NCBI GenBank assembly: GCA_021414065.1
Contig: JAIOPE010000015.1
Span: 24,140-88,139, forward strand
Direction of reading: 5' to 3'
DNA from: Planctomycetota bacterium
GTDB lineage: Bacteria > Planctomycetota > JAJSAM01 > JAJVHW01
Length of the DNA stretch: 64,000 nucleotides
This document shows positions 38,571-49,800 of this stretch, piece after piece. Each line of letters begins with the position of its first letter. The first letter of the stretch is position 1. The position numbers and the translations under genes are program-made. The notes under the pieces are model-generated. The model did not search any database, was not told the DNA's origin, and saw only the letters and a list, made by a program, of their open reading frames with translations.

Positions 38571-39254
38571 ATGGACCCCGTCTGGCTCCCGCCGAACGCG
38601 CCGCTCTGGTTCCCGCCCGTGGACGAGGCGGACGACGACGGACTCGTCGCGGTCGGAGGTGACCTGTCGCCGCAACGGATACTGCTCGCCTACGAGCGCG
38701 GCATCTTCCCTTGGTACGAAGAGGGCCTGCCGCCCCTCTGGTGGAGCCCCGACCCGCGGACGGTGCTGACGGCGGAGTCGCTCCACGTCTCGCGGAGTCT
38801 CGCCCGCACGATCCGGAGCGGGCGGTTCACGGTGTCGCTCGACCGTGCATTTGGCGACGTCATCCGCGGCTGCCGCGAGGGTCGTGAGGACGCGACGTGG
38901 CTCTTCGGCGACATGGTCGAGGCGTACGAACGCCTGCACCGGATGGGAGACGCGCACAGCGTCGAGGTGTGGGAGGGGACGCGACTCGTCGGCGGCCTGT
39001 ACGGCGTGCAGCGCGGCGCGCTGTTCGCCGCCGAGAGCATGTTCCACCGCGCGACCGACGCGTCGAAGGTGGCGGTCGTCGCGGCGGTGCGCTCGTTCTT
39101 CGCGGCGGGGGTCCAGGTGTTCGACGTCCAGATGACGACGGACCACCTGCTGTCGATGGGCGCGGTCGAGTGGTCTCGGGCCGTCTACGTGCGCGCCGTG
39201 GCCGGCGCGGTGAGCCGCCCAGTCGGATTGTCGGTGCGGCTCGGGTCGGATTGA
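38571..39254 (+). CDS. aat: Leucyl/phenylalanyl-tRNA--protein transferase
   Basis: GLVAVGGDLSPQRILLAYERGIFPWYEEGLPPLWWSPDPR, LVGGLYGVQRGALFAAESMFHRATDASKVA, FDVQMTTDHLLSMGA. Confidence 0.97.
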   Translation: MDPVWLPPNAPLWFPPVDEADDDGLVAVGGDLSPQRILLAYERGIFPWYEEGLPPLWWSPDPRTVLTAESLHVSRSLARTIRSGRFTVSLDRAFGDVIRGCREGREDATWLFGDMVEAYERLHRMGDAHSVEVWEGTRLVGGLYGVQRGALFAAESMFHRATDASKVAVVAAVRSFFAAGVQVFDVQMTTDHLLSMGAVEWSRAVYVRAVAGAVSRPVGLSVRLGSD

Positions 39255-39290
39255 GTGGCGCCGGCCGGCTCGGCGCGGTATCGACGGGCC

Positions 39291-40307
39291 ATGCAAACGC
39301 ACCGCAAGATCGGGACCTTGGTCGCATCCCTGGCGCTCGCCGCCGCCCTGGCGACGGCGACCACAGTCGCCTGGGCCAAACCGAAGACGACGTTGCTCGA
39401 CGGTCTCAAGTCCGGGCTCGAAGCGCGCGCCCTGACGCTTGACCCGGAGCAGCCGGTCGATGTCGCCCGGGCGCTGGTGATCCGGGCGGCGCTCCAGAAC
39501 ATCAAGAAGGACAAGTCCACGTCGCTTGACGGCGACATCGGCACGCTGAAGAAGGTCGCCGGCAAGATCGAACTCGCGTACGGCGTGAACGACGCGCTGC
39601 TCGTCGCGTCGCTCGACGGGTTCATCGCGCGCGTGCAGGCCGACCTCGCGCCGGCCGAAGCCGGCGCCCTGGCGATCTTCGACCCGACCACGCGGGCCGC
39701 AGTGGACGGACTTCTCGTCACCGCCCGCTCAAGCCTTGCAGCCACGCTGAGCCCGCCGACGGACGGCAACTCCGTGAAACTCCGCGCGACCACGCTGCGC
39801 ACCGCGGCGCGAGCCGTCGCTGCGGCTGCGAGTCGGATCGCGAAGCCCGAGCTTTGCGTGAAGGGCGGCGGCTGGTTCTCCACGGTTGGCGCAACCGCGT
39901 TCGCGCCGGAGTTCACGACCGGGACGTTCTACGGCTCGTCGTTCACTTCGCCGTTCACCTCGTTCGAGCTGAACTCCTATCACTACGACCGGAAGAACAC
40001 GGCGGACCCGTATGCACGCGGGGCGACCTACATTCGGTTCGACGGCGCGCAGTTCCACGGGACAGGCGACTACGCGCTCGGGATCGGGGCCGAGCCGGCG
40101 GTTCTCACCTACACGGTGAACGGCGTGAGTTGGACCGCGACGTCGGGCACGGCGCACGTCACGCGCTGGGATCCGGCAAAGAAGGAGCTCCGGGGAACCG
40201 TCGAGGCCACTCTGACGAACTTCGGCGGCGGAGAGCCGACAACGATGCAGCTCACCGGCGGCCGATTCCGCGCCTGCCGCTGGCACCTCGCCGCCGTCCC
40301 GCAGTAG
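39291..40307 (+). CDS. Hypothetical secreted protein
   Basis: Signal peptide LVASLALAAALATATTVAWA; no recognised domain. Confidence 0.65.
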   Translation: MQTHRKIGTLVASLALAAALATATTVAWAKPKTTLLDGLKSGLEARALTLDPEQPVDVARALVIRAALQNIKKDKSTSLDGDIGTLKKVAGKIELAYGVNDALLVASLDGFIARVQADLAPAEAGALAIFDPTTRAAVDGLLVTARSSLAATLSPPTDGNSVKLRATTLRTAARAVAAAASRIAKPELCVKGGGWFSTVGATAFAPEFTTGTFYGSSFTSPFTSFELNSYHYDRKNTADPYARGATYIRFDGAQFHGTGDYALGIGAEPAVLTYTVNGVSWTATSGTAHVTRWDPAKKELRGTVEATLTNFGGGEPTTMQLTGGRFRACRWHLAAVPQ

Positions 40308-40309
40308 CG

Positions 40310-40359
40310 CTCAAAGGCCGCGAAGAGCCCCCTCGCGGGGTCTCTTCGCGGCCTTTGAG
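40310..40359. terminator. Strong bidirectional terminator hairpin
   Basis: Perfect 18-bp arms CTCAAAGGCCGCGAAGAG / CTCTTCGCGGCCTTTGAG with inner CCCC-TCGC-GGGG between convergent genes. Confidence 0.85.
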
Positions 40360-40386
40360 TTGAACGGCCCCTTTGAGTTGAACGGC
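40353..40386. repeat. Two 16-bp direct repeats, 18-bp period, overlapping the terminator arm
   Basis: CTTTGAGTTGAACGGC at 40353-40368 and 40371-40386. Confidence 0.85.
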
Positions 40387-40463
40387 GACGGGCCGGCGGT
40401 CGCCGGGTCGATGTACATGACGCAGCGCAGGTGGGGCGCGCAAGCGCGTCCGCGGGCTGCTTC

Positions 40464-41090
40464 TCAGCGCGTGCCGAGCTTTGCCTCGAGGACGTCTGCC
40501 GTCATCGGGCGTGCGATCCACCGGGTGACGACCTTGACGAGCTTCGCGTCGTCGAGCTTGTGCCCGCGCGCGGCCGCCATGCCTTCCAGCTTCGTGCGCT
40601 GCTCCGGCGTGAGCGACGCGACGAGATCCTTCGCGAGCGGGGCGAGCTTCTCCGCCGTGCGCTTGCGCAGTTCGCGGACGGCCTCGCGGTGCTGCGCGTG
40701 CGCAGCCTTGCGCGTCTCGCGGTCGGGCTTCACTTCGGGTGTGCCCGTGGCCGTCTCGGCCTGCGCCTTGACGAGCACCTGGGCGAGTTCCTTGCGCGCC
40801 TCGGCGACGATCGGCGCAGCCGCGCGGGCCTTCTCAAGCGCCATGCGCTGCTGGTCCGGGGTGAACGCGAGTGCCTGGACGACCGCCTGACGACGGTGGC
40901 GCATCTTGCCGAACCGCTCGCGCAGACCACCGCGGTCGCCGCGAGCATGGCCGCGTCCACCGCGTGCGTGCTTGCCGACCGCGGGGGCCCTGCCCTGCTT
41001 CGCGTGGTCGCCGGCGAGGGCGTTCGTCGTGGTCGCGGCGCTGAGCAGAGCGGCCGCCGTGAGGATCAGGATCTTCGTTGCGTTGAGCAC
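40464..41090 (-). CDS. Hypothetical periplasmic Spy/CpxP-like protein
   Basis: Signal peptide, SD GGAGGT, LAFTPDQQRMALEKAR and LTPEQRTKLEGM LTxxQ-like motifs. Confidence 0.6.
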   Translation of the reverse strand: MLNATKILILTAAALLSAATTTNALAGDHAKQGRAPAVGKHARGGRGHARGDRGGLRERFGKMRHRRQAVVQALAFTPDQQRMALEKARAAAPIVAEARKELAQVLVKAQAETATGTPEVKPDRETRKAAHAQHREAVRELRKRTAEKLAPLAKDLVASLTPEQRTKLEGMAAARGHKLDDAKLVKVVTRWIARPMTADVLEAKLGTR

Positions 41091-41167
41091 CGGGCACCTC
41101 CGAGTGAGTCGTACGGTGGATGAACCCGCGCCGTCGCACCGGGTTTCGCCCGGCGCGCGACACGCGC

Positions 41168-41629
41168 TCAGCGCGGCTCGCAGCGGATGTCCGACTTCAC
41201 GGAGTTTGCGATGAAGCAGGCCGAGTGGGCCTCGTGGTGCATTGCGTCGAGCTCTGTGCGTGACGGGACGCGCTCCGGGGAGAACGTGGCGCGCGGACGC
41301 AGCGTCACCGTCGTGATCGCCAGGCGACCGTCGGCGCCGCGCGCGAGCACGCCGTCGGCTTCGTCGTCGTAGGCGTCCACGCGGAAGCCGTGCCCCGCAG
41401 CGATCGACAGGAACCACAGCATGTGACAACTCGCCAGCGACGCGACGAACGCTTCCTCCGGATCGACGGCCGACGCATCGGAGCACGGCGCGGGCACGAC
41501 GCTCGGCGACGCCGACGCGGACACCTCGGCGCCGCCGTCGAACCGCCAGACGTGGGCACGGCTGTAGCGCCCGTCGGTGAACGTTTGCTCGCCGCGCGTC
41601 CAAGAGACGACGGCGCGGTGGATGGTCAT
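41168..41629 (-). CDS. OsmC-family protein
   Basis: DPEEAFVASLASCHMLWFLSIAAGHGF and HHEAHSACFIANSVKSDI Cys motifs. Confidence 0.9.
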   Translation of the reverse strand: MTIHRAVVSWTRGEQTFTDGRYSRAHVWRFDGGAEVSASASPSVVPAPCSDASAVDPEEAFVASLASCHMLWFLSIAAGHGFRVDAYDDEADGVLARGADGRLAITTVTLRPRATFSPERVPSRTELDAMHHEAHSACFIANSVKSDIRCEPR

Positions 41630-41643
41630 CGTGGTCTTCCCGG

Positions 41644-42207
41644 CTACGCCCGCGAGTCCCACGTGACGTCGCCGCAGGACTTCGCCTTGTTCTCCCACCG
41701 GGCCATCACGAACAGGAGGTCGGAGAGGCGGTTCAGGTAGGGGACGGTGAACGCGCCGACCCTCTCGTCGCGGGCGAGGTGGGTGAGGAGGCGCTCGGCG
41801 CGGCGGCAGACGGTGCGGGCCACGTGGAGGTGGGCGGCGGCGGGGGACCCTCCGGGAAGGACGAAGTTCGTGAGTGGCGCGAGGTCTTCCTGGAGGGCGT
41901 CGATGTCGCGCTCCAGGGCATCGACGTGGCGCGGTTCGATCTTGGGGACGGGCATCCGGGCCTTGTCGTCCTCGAGCACGCAGAGGTCGCTCCCGAGGTG
42001 GAAGAGCTCGTTCTGGATGCGGCCGAGCATCGCGTCGAGGCGCGGCGCGACGCCGGACGCGCGGACGACGCCGAGGACGGAGTTCGTCTCGTCCACCGTG
42101 CCGTAGCACTCGATCCGCAGGGCGTCCTTCGGAAGGCGCTGGCCTCCGCCGAGGGCGGTCGTGCCGTCGTCGCCGGTGCGGGTGTAGACCTTCGTGATGC
42201 GGGGCAT
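41644..42207 (-). CDS. Cob(I)alamin adenosyltransferase, PduO-type
   Basis: [78 protein letters not shown]. Confidence 0.95.
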   Translation of the reverse strand: MPRITKVYTRTGDDGTTALGGGQRLPKDALRIECYGTVDETNSVLGVVRASGVAPRLDAMLGRIQNELFHLGSDLCVLEDDKARMPVPKIEPRHVDALERDIDALQEDLAPLTNFVLPGGSPAAAHLHVARTVCRRAERLLTHLARDERVGAFTVPYLNRLSDLLFVMARWENKAKSCGDVTWDSRA

Positions 42208-42291
42208 GGCGGCTGAGGCTAGCTCCCCCGGCCACCGCCCGGGACGACGTTCGTCCTTGGCGGCGTCCCCGGCGGCAGGCAGGATTGAGGG

Positions 42292-43476
42292 ATGCCGGGC
42301 CAGTCCCTCTTCCCCAACGCATCCCCCCACGCCGATGTGCTCGCGCGGTTCCCCCGTGAGCACGGCGTGCTCCCCGAGCAGGCGATGCGCGAGTTCGTCC
42401 GCAAGGGCTTCATCGAGGCCGACGATCCGATCGAGGAAGCGCAGTTTCAGCCGTCGAGCCTCGATCTGCGTCTCGGCGGCACGGCGCACCTCGTGCCGGC
42501 GAGCTTCCTGCCGCGACCCGGTCAGGCGTTCACGGAACGGCTGAACGCGCTGTCGCAGGAGCAGATCGATCTCACGCGGCCGGGCGGCGCCGTGCTCCAG
42601 GTGGACAGCGTCTACATCGTGGAGTTGCAGGAGCGGCTCCATCTCGGCGACGGCATCCGCGCCATCGCCACGCCGAAGAGCTCGACGGGTCGGCTCGACA
42701 TCTTCACGCGACTGATCTGCGAGCGGGCGACGGAGTTCGAGCGCGTCGCGCCGGACTATGAGGGGCGGCTGTTCATCGAGATCCGCCCGCGCTCGTTCGC
42801 GATCCGGGCCCGGACGGGCGACCGTCTGAACCAGCTTCGGTTCCGTCGCGGGCCCGAGGCGCGCATCCGCCTCACCGACGCCCAGTTGGCGTGGGAGCAC
42901 CGGCACAGCGGGCTCGTCGGGAAGTGCCTCGTGGCGGAGGATCTGCTCTTCGACCAGGGCCTGCGATTCAGCGTGGACCTGACGGGGAACGAGTCCGGCG
43001 CGCCGGTCGTCTACCGAGCTCGGAAGCACGCGCGCGAGGTGATCGACCTGGCTCGCATCGGGGCGTACGACCCCGGCGAGTTCTGGGAAGCCGTCTCCTG
43101 CCGCCGGGCCGAAGGCCTCATCCTCCACCCGGACGAGTTCTACATCCTGGCGACTGTCGAGCCGGTGCGCGTCCCGCCGCACCTTTCGGCCGAGATGGTT
43201 GCGTACGACACGAACATCGGCGAGTTCCGGGTCCACTACGCCGGGTTCTTCGACCCCGGATTCGGCTGGGACGCGAGCGACCGTCGCGCCGGGACGCCCG
43301 CGGTGCTCGAGGTGCGCGCCCACGAGACGCCGTTCCTGCTCGAGCACGGTCAGCAGGTCGGACGCCTCGTCTACGAGTACCTGCTCGCCACGCCCGATCG
43401 CATGTACGGCCAAGGCATCGGCTCGAACTACGCGAACCAGGGACTCACCCTCGCGAAGCAGTTCCGGCGAAGCTGA
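42292..43476 (+). CDS. dcd: 2'-deoxycytidine 5'-triphosphate deaminase (long form)
   Basis: [41 protein letters not shown]; 394-aa two-domain form. Confidence 0.88.
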   Translation: MPGQSLFPNASPHADVLARFPREHGVLPEQAMREFVRKGFIEADDPIEEAQFQPSSLDLRLGGTAHLVPASFLPRPGQAFTERLNALSQEQIDLTRPGGAVLQVDSVYIVELQERLHLGDGIRAIATPKSSTGRLDIFTRLICERATEFERVAPDYEGRLFIEIRPRSFAIRARTGDRLNQLRFRRGPEARIRLTDAQLAWEHRHSGLVGKCLVAEDLLFDQGLRFSVDLTGNESGAPVVYRARKHAREVIDLARIGAYDPGEFWEAVSCRRAEGLILHPDEFYILATVEPVRVPPHLSAEMVAYDTNIGEFRVHYAGFFDPGFGWDASDRRAGTPAVLEVRAHETPFLLEHGQQVGRLVYEYLLATPDRMYGQGIGSNYANQGLTLAKQFRRS

Positions 43477-43487
43477 TCCCGGAATCG

Positions 43488-43519
43488 CGCCGCCCCGGCA
43501 GAACGTCACCGGGGCGGCG
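43488..43519. terminator. Bidirectional terminator hairpin
   Basis: 11-bp arms CGCCGCCCCGG / CCGGGGCGGCG between convergent genes. Confidence 0.7.
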
Positions 43520-43564
43520 GTAGAGCGCGTCGGTGGGAGGGAGTCCGGCGCACCCCTAGGTCAG

Positions 43565-46423
43565 TTACGGAGCGTCGAGGTAGACGTAGCCTCCGTGTGC
43601 GCCGTAGCCGCAGTCGGCTCCGATCGCGGAGATCGTGATCGCGTGACCGCCACGACCCGAGAGGTCGATGGTCACGGGCTGCCACGGGACGTACTTCCAC
43701 GAGCCCCACGCGTCGGCGTTCTGCCAGGGGAACCCCGGCTCGTTCGAGTAGTGGTGGATCGTGTAGAGATCCTCGTCCGTGGTGGCGTCACGCACCTTGA
43801 TGTCGAAGTACGGCTGGTTCGGCGGATCGTGCTGCGGGTCCTCCAGGACGGCCGCCCACGCGAACTTGAGCACGGTCCCCGCCGTCGGCACGTTCAGCGA
43901 CCGTGTCGCGGACGAGATGTAGGAGTCGGACCAGCGATCCTCGATCCGGAGCGCGTAGTTGCCGTGGAAGACCATCGGCAGCGCGGTCGCGATCGGGTCG
44001 AAGCCCTCCGCCACGATCTCCGAGTGGCCCGGCACCACCGACCCAGGAGTCGCGTCGTACCAGGTGTGTGTCTCGACCGTCCAGTCGGACATGTCGCCCA
44101 TCTCGAAACCGAGGTTGCGCAGCGACTCGACCTGCACGGACCAGAATGCCCGCGAGGTCGTTCCGCCCACGGTGACGTCGAGCGTCACGACGTGGAAGCC
44201 CGCGACGTGGAACGTGTAACCGACCGGCTGACTCGACCCGCCGTTGTCGATCACGTCGGCCGGCTCGCCGGGGGCGTCGTAGAACGTCCACACGTACTGC
44301 GGAGCGGACGGCGGTTGCGCGCTGAACGTCGTCGGCGCCGGATCGAACGACGCAGCGTCGCCGACGGCCGGGACCGTCGGGAGCCAGGTGAAGTCCGGCT
44401 GGAACGTGAAGGGAGCGGCGCAGTCCGGCACGACGACGAGGTTGTCGCGCTTCACGCAGAACTCGAGCTGCTCCTCACCGGCGACGCGCAGGGCGTCGAT
44501 CAGGAACGGCATGGAGTCGTTGAGATTCCCGGTGACGAAGTAGCCGCCGAGGAAGCGGCCGGCGCCGTGGAGGAACGCAGACGGTGCGAAACCGTTCGGG
44601 TTCCACTGCCAGAGGGCGTGCGCGATCTCACGCCAGTTCCGGCTGTTGTTCTGCGCCAGGAACTGCTGCAGCGCGACCACCATCTGCTGCGGCGTTCCGG
44701 ACCACTGGATGTCGGCCAGCTCCGTCACGAACGCCTGCTCCGCCGGGCTCAGATTCGGACCCGTGAAGCGGTTGACGAGGAGCTCAGTGAGATCGGCCGG
44801 CGTGAAGCGGGTCGGGGTCGTCATGTTGAAGATGTGGAGCACGGCGCAGAGGGCGTTCGCCGTATTCCCGAGGCCGCCCGGCGTGTTCAGGTCGAACGAG
44901 TCCGTGATCGCGTCGGCCGAGAACTCCGTGTCGCCCACGGTCACGTCCACGCCGAGCGCGAACGGGTCGGGCACGACCACCGGGTAGCCGTGAAGCTGCG
45001 CGTCGCGAGGACGGACGAGGTGCAGACGCCGCAGGCTGCGCGGACCGCGCTCCTCGACGCCGTAGAACACGTAGCGCGGGTTCACGAACACCGCGTGGCC
45101 GCTGTCGGAGCCGAAGACGTTGAACGTGGCCGGCTCCTCGAAGTCGCCCCACGGCGTCGAGAACAGCCGCTTCCCGGGGGCGCCCCAGTCGATCAGAGCG
45201 AGCGTCTCACGCGCGGCCTTGTCGCCCGCTCGGAAGACCTCCGGATACTTCGCCGGGTCCGACAGGGCCTGCGGATCCTCCGTGAGCGCCGCGCGGACGG
45301 CGGTCACGAGGAACGGGAACGAAGCCGCGCTGGGTGCTGCATCGAAGAACCGCTCGCGCTGCACGTCGTCGAGGCGCGCGACCCAGGGGTGCAGACCGAC
45401 GACCCCGAGAGCGATGCGATTCACGTCCACGGTCACCGGGAGCGCCGCGTCGGCCGGGCGCACCGCGAACGGCGCGAAGACCACGCCGTCGCCGTCGGAC
45501 AGGAAGTTGATCTGCGTGACGTCGGGGCGGACGCCGTCCATCGGCGAGCCGAGCGCACCGCTCGCGGCGGACGTCGTGATCCCCACGGTTCCAGCGGCCG
45601 GCGCGATGAGGAGCGTCGGGTCGAGCGTGTACGTGGCGGGAGCGACGACCGGCGCGTCGTCCGGTTGGAGCAGGCACTCGACCAGCGTCTTCGTGCTCGT
45701 GCCGACCGGCTGCGTCGGCGTGAGCTTGATCTTGGCGAACTGTTTGCGCGAGGTGAAGCCCGCGAGCTTGATCTTCCACGAGCCGGTGGACGGGGCGAGG
45801 AACTCCGTGACGACGAGGTTGCCTGCCTCGTCGTAGGTGATCCAGTTCGTCAGATCGATCTCGTTCCCGTTCGGGTCCACGGCGAACGCCTCCAGAACGT
45901 CGTCGAGACTCTTCACGGGCGACACCAGCGCGTCGAGCGACGCCCCTCGCAGCAGATCGATCGACGCGAACGCCGCGAACTCCTTGTTCGGCTTGACGCG
46001 CACGGTTCGGCCCTTGGCCGACTTCGGCAGGATCGCGTTCGTCAGGATCTCGAAGTCACCGACCAATGTCCCGGGCGCCTCGACGCGCAGTCGGTACTGG
46101 CCCGACGACTTCAGCGTGACGGTGCCGAACTTGCCCGGCTTGATCCGCCCTTTGGGGCCGACCATCTTGTCCCACGCGTCGAGGACCTCGGCGCGCGCGA
46201 CGGGGCCGCCGGTCACGGGAGTGACGGCCACGCGGACCTTCATCGCCTTCAGGCCGTCGAAGACGGCGTCGTCCACGTCTCCGACGAAGTCGATCGCGCC
46301 GTGGACGGTGTCGCCGGGCACGATCGTGCGATCGGGCAGATCTCCTGCCATCGAGGGGGCCGCTGGCGCGACGAGCGCGCCGGTGAGCCCCGCTGCCAAG
46401 ACGAACATGGGCGTTCGCCGCAT
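43565..46423 (-). CDS. Large secreted protein with PKD-like segment
   Basis: Signal peptide MRRTPMFVLAAGLTGALVAPAAPSMA; SAPQYVWTFYDAPGEPADVIDNGG...YTFHVAGFHVVTLDVTVGG; SD GGGGAGGAG upstream. Confidence 0.75.
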   Translation of the reverse strand: MRRTPMFVLAAGLTGALVAPAAPSMAGDLPDRTIVPGDTVHGAIDFVGDVDDAVFDGLKAMKVRVAVTPVTGGPVARAEVLDAWDKMVGPKGRIKPGKFGTVTLKSSGQYRLRVEAPGTLVGDFEILTNAILPKSAKGRTVRVKPNKEFAAFASIDLLRGASLDALVSPVKSLDDVLEAFAVDPNGNEIDLTNWITYDEAGNLVVTEFLAPSTGSWKIKLAGFTSRKQFAKIKLTPTQPVGTSTKTLVECLLQPDDAPVVAPATYTLDPTLLIAPAAGTVGITTSAASGALGSPMDGVRPDVTQINFLSDGDGVVFAPFAVRPADAALPVTVDVNRIALGVVGLHPWVARLDDVQRERFFDAAPSAASFPFLVTAVRAALTEDPQALSDPAKYPEVFRAGDKAARETLALIDWGAPGKRLFSTPWGDFEEPATFNVFGSDSGHAVFVNPRYVFYGVEERGPRSLRRLHLVRPRDAQLHGYPVVVPDPFALGVDVTVGDTEFSADAITDSFDLNTPGGLGNTANALCAVLHIFNMTTPTRFTPADLTELLVNRFTGPNLSPAEQAFVTELADIQWSGTPQQMVVALQQFLAQNNSRNWREIAHALWQWNPNGFAPSAFLHGAGRFLGGYFVTGNLNDSMPFLIDALRVAGEEQLEFCVKRDNLVVVPDCAAPFTFQPDFTWLPTVPAVGDAASFDPAPTTFSAQPPSAPQYVWTFYDAPGEPADVIDNGGSSQPVGYTFHVAGFHVVTLDVTVGGTTSRAFWSVQVESLRNLGFEMGDMSDWTVETHTWYDATPGSVVPGHSEIVAEGFDPIATALPMVFHGNYALRIEDRWSDSYISSATRSLNVPTAGTVLKFAWAAVLEDPQHDPPNQPYFDIKVRDATTDEDLYTIHHYSNEPGFPWQNADAWGSWKYVPWQPVTIDLSGRGGHAITISAIGADCGYGAHGGYVYLDAP

Positions 46424-46694
46424 GGGATGCTCCTCCCCGCTGTGTCTGCGTGTCGGACGGCCGGGCGTGTACGCCGCGCCCGCGTCTCCAGGCACTGCAC
46501 CCCATATTCTACCTGCGTTTCAGAGGCGATGCCGGTTGTGCTCGGGATACGCATTGATATCCGTCGATGCGTGTAACGGGCGTCATCGGAGCGGCGGATC
46601 ACGAGTGCGGCGTGACCCTCGCACTTGCGCCGGAGATCGATGTTCCGGCAGCATGCGAAGCGTCGAGCGGGCTAGAGACCGGAGTCGGCGACCC

Positions 46695-46751
46695 GAGAAC
46701 GCAACCGGGGAACGAGAACGCAACCGGGGAACGGGGACGCAACCGGGGAAC
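46695..46751. repeat. Tandem repeat, three copies of a 19-bp unit
   Basis: GAGAACGCAACCGGGGAAC x2 then GGGGACGCAACCGGGGAAC. Confidence 0.9.
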
Positions 46752-46789
46752 GTCGCAGGTCGCCGCGGCGCGCTCCGCCCTGGAATCGG

Positions 46790-46819
46790 CACGGCCCGGG
46801 GACGGATCCCCGGGCCGTG
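46790..46819. terminator. nrdJ terminator hairpin
   Basis: 13-bp arms CACGGCCCGGGGA / TCCCCGGGCCGTG just beyond the stop of the minus-strand nrdJ. Confidence 0.75.
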
Positions 46820-46839
46820 CAAGAGTCAGCGGGAGGCGG

Positions 46840-49800
46840 CTACGAGCAACCGCTCGTTCCGCCGCAGGAGTCGCACTTCAGGCAGGTCCCGTTGCGGACG
46901 AGCGTGAACTGCTGGCACGCGCCGCACGGGTCGCCCTCGTAGCCCTTCAGACGCGCCTCCTGAGCGCGCATGGCCTTCGGCATGGCAGTCGGTCCGGACG
47001 GCTTCGCAGCGCCGTTCGACGATGACTTCGACGTGCCGTTTGCGTTCGACGGCCCTCGTCCCGAAGCTGTCTTCGGCGCGACGACGACCGGCGGCGCAGA
47101 CACGGTTGCAGTCGCAGACGCCGCGGCCGCCGCCGGGGCCGAGAGTCCGGGACTCCGCAGGGCCGCGGCGGGCGCGATCACCGCGGACTGCGGCCGCCGG
47201 ATGAACTCCGGGTCAGCCGGCGCGATCCCCGCGGATCGCGCCGGACGAGGGTCCGCGTGGTCGTTGTCCGGCTCCTCGTGCTCTTCTTCGTGGTCGAACA
47301 GTGGGAGCGGGCTGGACTCGGCCGGCTGCACGGTGTCGTTGCGGAGGTCTTCCTCGTCCACCTGGGCGAGGTCGCGGCGGCCGAGGTAGTTGATCGCGAG
47401 ATCGCGGAACACGTAGTCGATGATCGACGTGACCATCTTGATCTTGCCGTGGCCGCGGACCATGCCGTTCGGCTCGAAGCGCGTGAACGTGAAAGCGTCC
47501 ACGAACTCCTCGAGCGGCACGCCGTGCTGGAGGCCCAGCGACACCGCGATCGCGAAGCAGTTCATCAAGCTCCGGAACGCAGCGCCTTCCTTCGACATGT
47601 CGAGGAACAGTTCGCCGAGTTCGCCGTCCTCGTACTCGCCGGTGCGGAGGTAGATCTTGTGGCCCGCGATGACGGCCTTCTGCGTGTACCCCTTGCGGCG
47701 GTCCGGCAGGCGGTGACGCTCGCGCAGGTAGCGCACGATGACCTTCTTCGCGGCCGTCTCGGCGAGCGCCTTGACCTGCTCGGTCTGCGTCGGGGCGGGC
47801 GCCGCGACAACGGGCTCCGCGCGCTGCGCGTCTGCAGCGGCCTCGCCGTCGTCGTCGGAGAACGCGTTGAGCGGCTGGCTCAGCTTGCTGCCGTCGCGGT
47901 AGAGCGCCACGGCCTTGAGCATGAGCTCCCAGCCCTGGCGATACGCGGCCTTCACGTCTTCGACCGACGCCTCGGTCGGCATGTTGATCGTCTTGCTGAT
48001 CGCGCCCGAGAGGAAGGGCTGGGCCGCGGCCATCATGTAGAGGTGCGCCTGGTAGCGGATGTACCGCTTGCCGCGGCGGCCGCAGCGGTTGGCGCAGTCG
48101 AACACGGGGAGGTGCTCGTCCTTCAGGTGGGGCGCGCCCTCGACGGTCATCGCGCCGCCGCAGTAGTCGTTGGCGCCGTCGATCTCTTCCTTCGAGAAGC
48201 CGATCGCGCGGAGCAGGTCGAACTTCGGCGCGGCCATCTGCTCGTCGGTCAGGTGCAGAACGTCGTGGCAGAACTCGTCGCCGAGCGTCCAGCGGTTGAA
48301 CACGAAGGAGATGTCGAACGCCTGCTCGATCTGCTTCTCGACCTTCACGATCGCGTCGGGCGTGAAGCCCTTGGCCGCGAGGGTCTCGTGGTTCACGCCG
48401 GGCGCGCCGCGGAGCGTCTTCGCGCCGAGCACGTAGCGGCCGATGTCGTCGATCTGCTGCTTCGTGTAGCCGAGCTTCGTGAGTGCCGGCGGCAGACTCT
48501 GGTTGATGATCTTGAAGTAGCCGCCGCCCGCGAGCTTCTTGTACTTCACGAGCGAGAAGTCGGGCTCGATGCCGGTCGTGTCGCAGTCCATGATGAGGCC
48601 GATCGTGCCCGTGGGCGCGATCACCGTGACCTGGGCGTTGCGGTAGCCGTGCTTCTCGCCGAGCTCGATGGCGCGGTCCCACGACTGGCGCGCCGCCTGG
48701 ACGAGCGCCGCCGGGCAGTGCCGGGCGGCGATGCCCTGCGGGCGGATCGTCAGGCCCTCGTAGTCGGACTTCGGCGCGTCGTAAGCGGCGCGGCGGTGGT
48801 TGCGCATCACGCGGAGCATCGCGTCGCGGTTCTTCGCGTAGCCCGGGAAGGGCCCGAGCTCAGCCGACATCTCGGCCGACGTCGCGTAGCTCTCACCACC
48901 GAGGATCGCCGTGAGCGCGCCGCAGATCGCGAGGCCCTCGGGGCTGTCGTAGGGGATGCCCTGGCGCATGAGGATCGTGCCGATGTTGGCGTAGCCGAGG
49001 CCGAGCGTGCGGAACTCGTAGCTCTTCTCGGCGATGGCGCGGCTCGGGAAGCTCGCCATGAGCACGCTGATCTCGAGCACGACCGTCCAGAGGCGGATCG
49101 CGTGCCGGTAGCCGTCCACGTCGAACGTGCCGTCGTCCTTCAGGAACTTGATCAGGTTGAGCGACGCCAGGTTGCAGGCCGTGTCGTCGAGGAACATGTA
49201 CTCGGAGCACGGGTTCGACGCGTTGATGCGGCCGTCGGCGGGGCAGGTGTGCCACTCGTTGATCGTGCTGTCGTACTGGAGACCCGGATCGGCGCAGGCC
49301 CACGCGGCGTACGCGACGCGGTCCCAGAGTTCCTTTGCGGGGAGCGTGTGGTGGACCTTGCCGTCGGTGCGGCGCGTGAGCGCCCAGTCGGCGCCGCGGT
49401 CGAGCGCCTCGAAGAACGAGTTCGGCACGCGCACGGAGTTGTTCGAGTTCTGGCCGGAAACCGTGTGGTAGGCCTCGCCCGTCCACTCGGCGTCGTACTC
49501 GTCGAACTTCACGCCGGAGACACCCTGCTCGGCCAACTGGAGCACGCGGCGGATGGCGCCGTCGGGCACGAAGCCTGCGCGCGCGTCGCGGACGGCCTGG
49601 CGCAGCTTCGGGTTCTTCGCCGGGTCGGCGACGCGGCCCGCGTCGGTCGTGCAGGCGGCGAGCACGGCGTTCAGCCGGCGATTCATCGCGCGGGAGCCGG
49701 CGACGAGCGCCGCGACCTTTTCCTCTTCGTGGACCTTCCACGACACGAACCGCTCGATGTCGGGGTGATCGAGGTCGAGGCAGACCATCTTGGCCGCGCG

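Noticed and set aside
43199-46576. 1125-aa plus-strand ORF antisense to the secreted PKD-like protein
   Set aside because: Sense frame has signal peptide and SD; antisense is Arg/Val/Glu-biased noise.
46695-46751. CRISPR array
   Set aside because: Three contiguous 19-bp units without spacers and no cas genes; simple tandem repeat.
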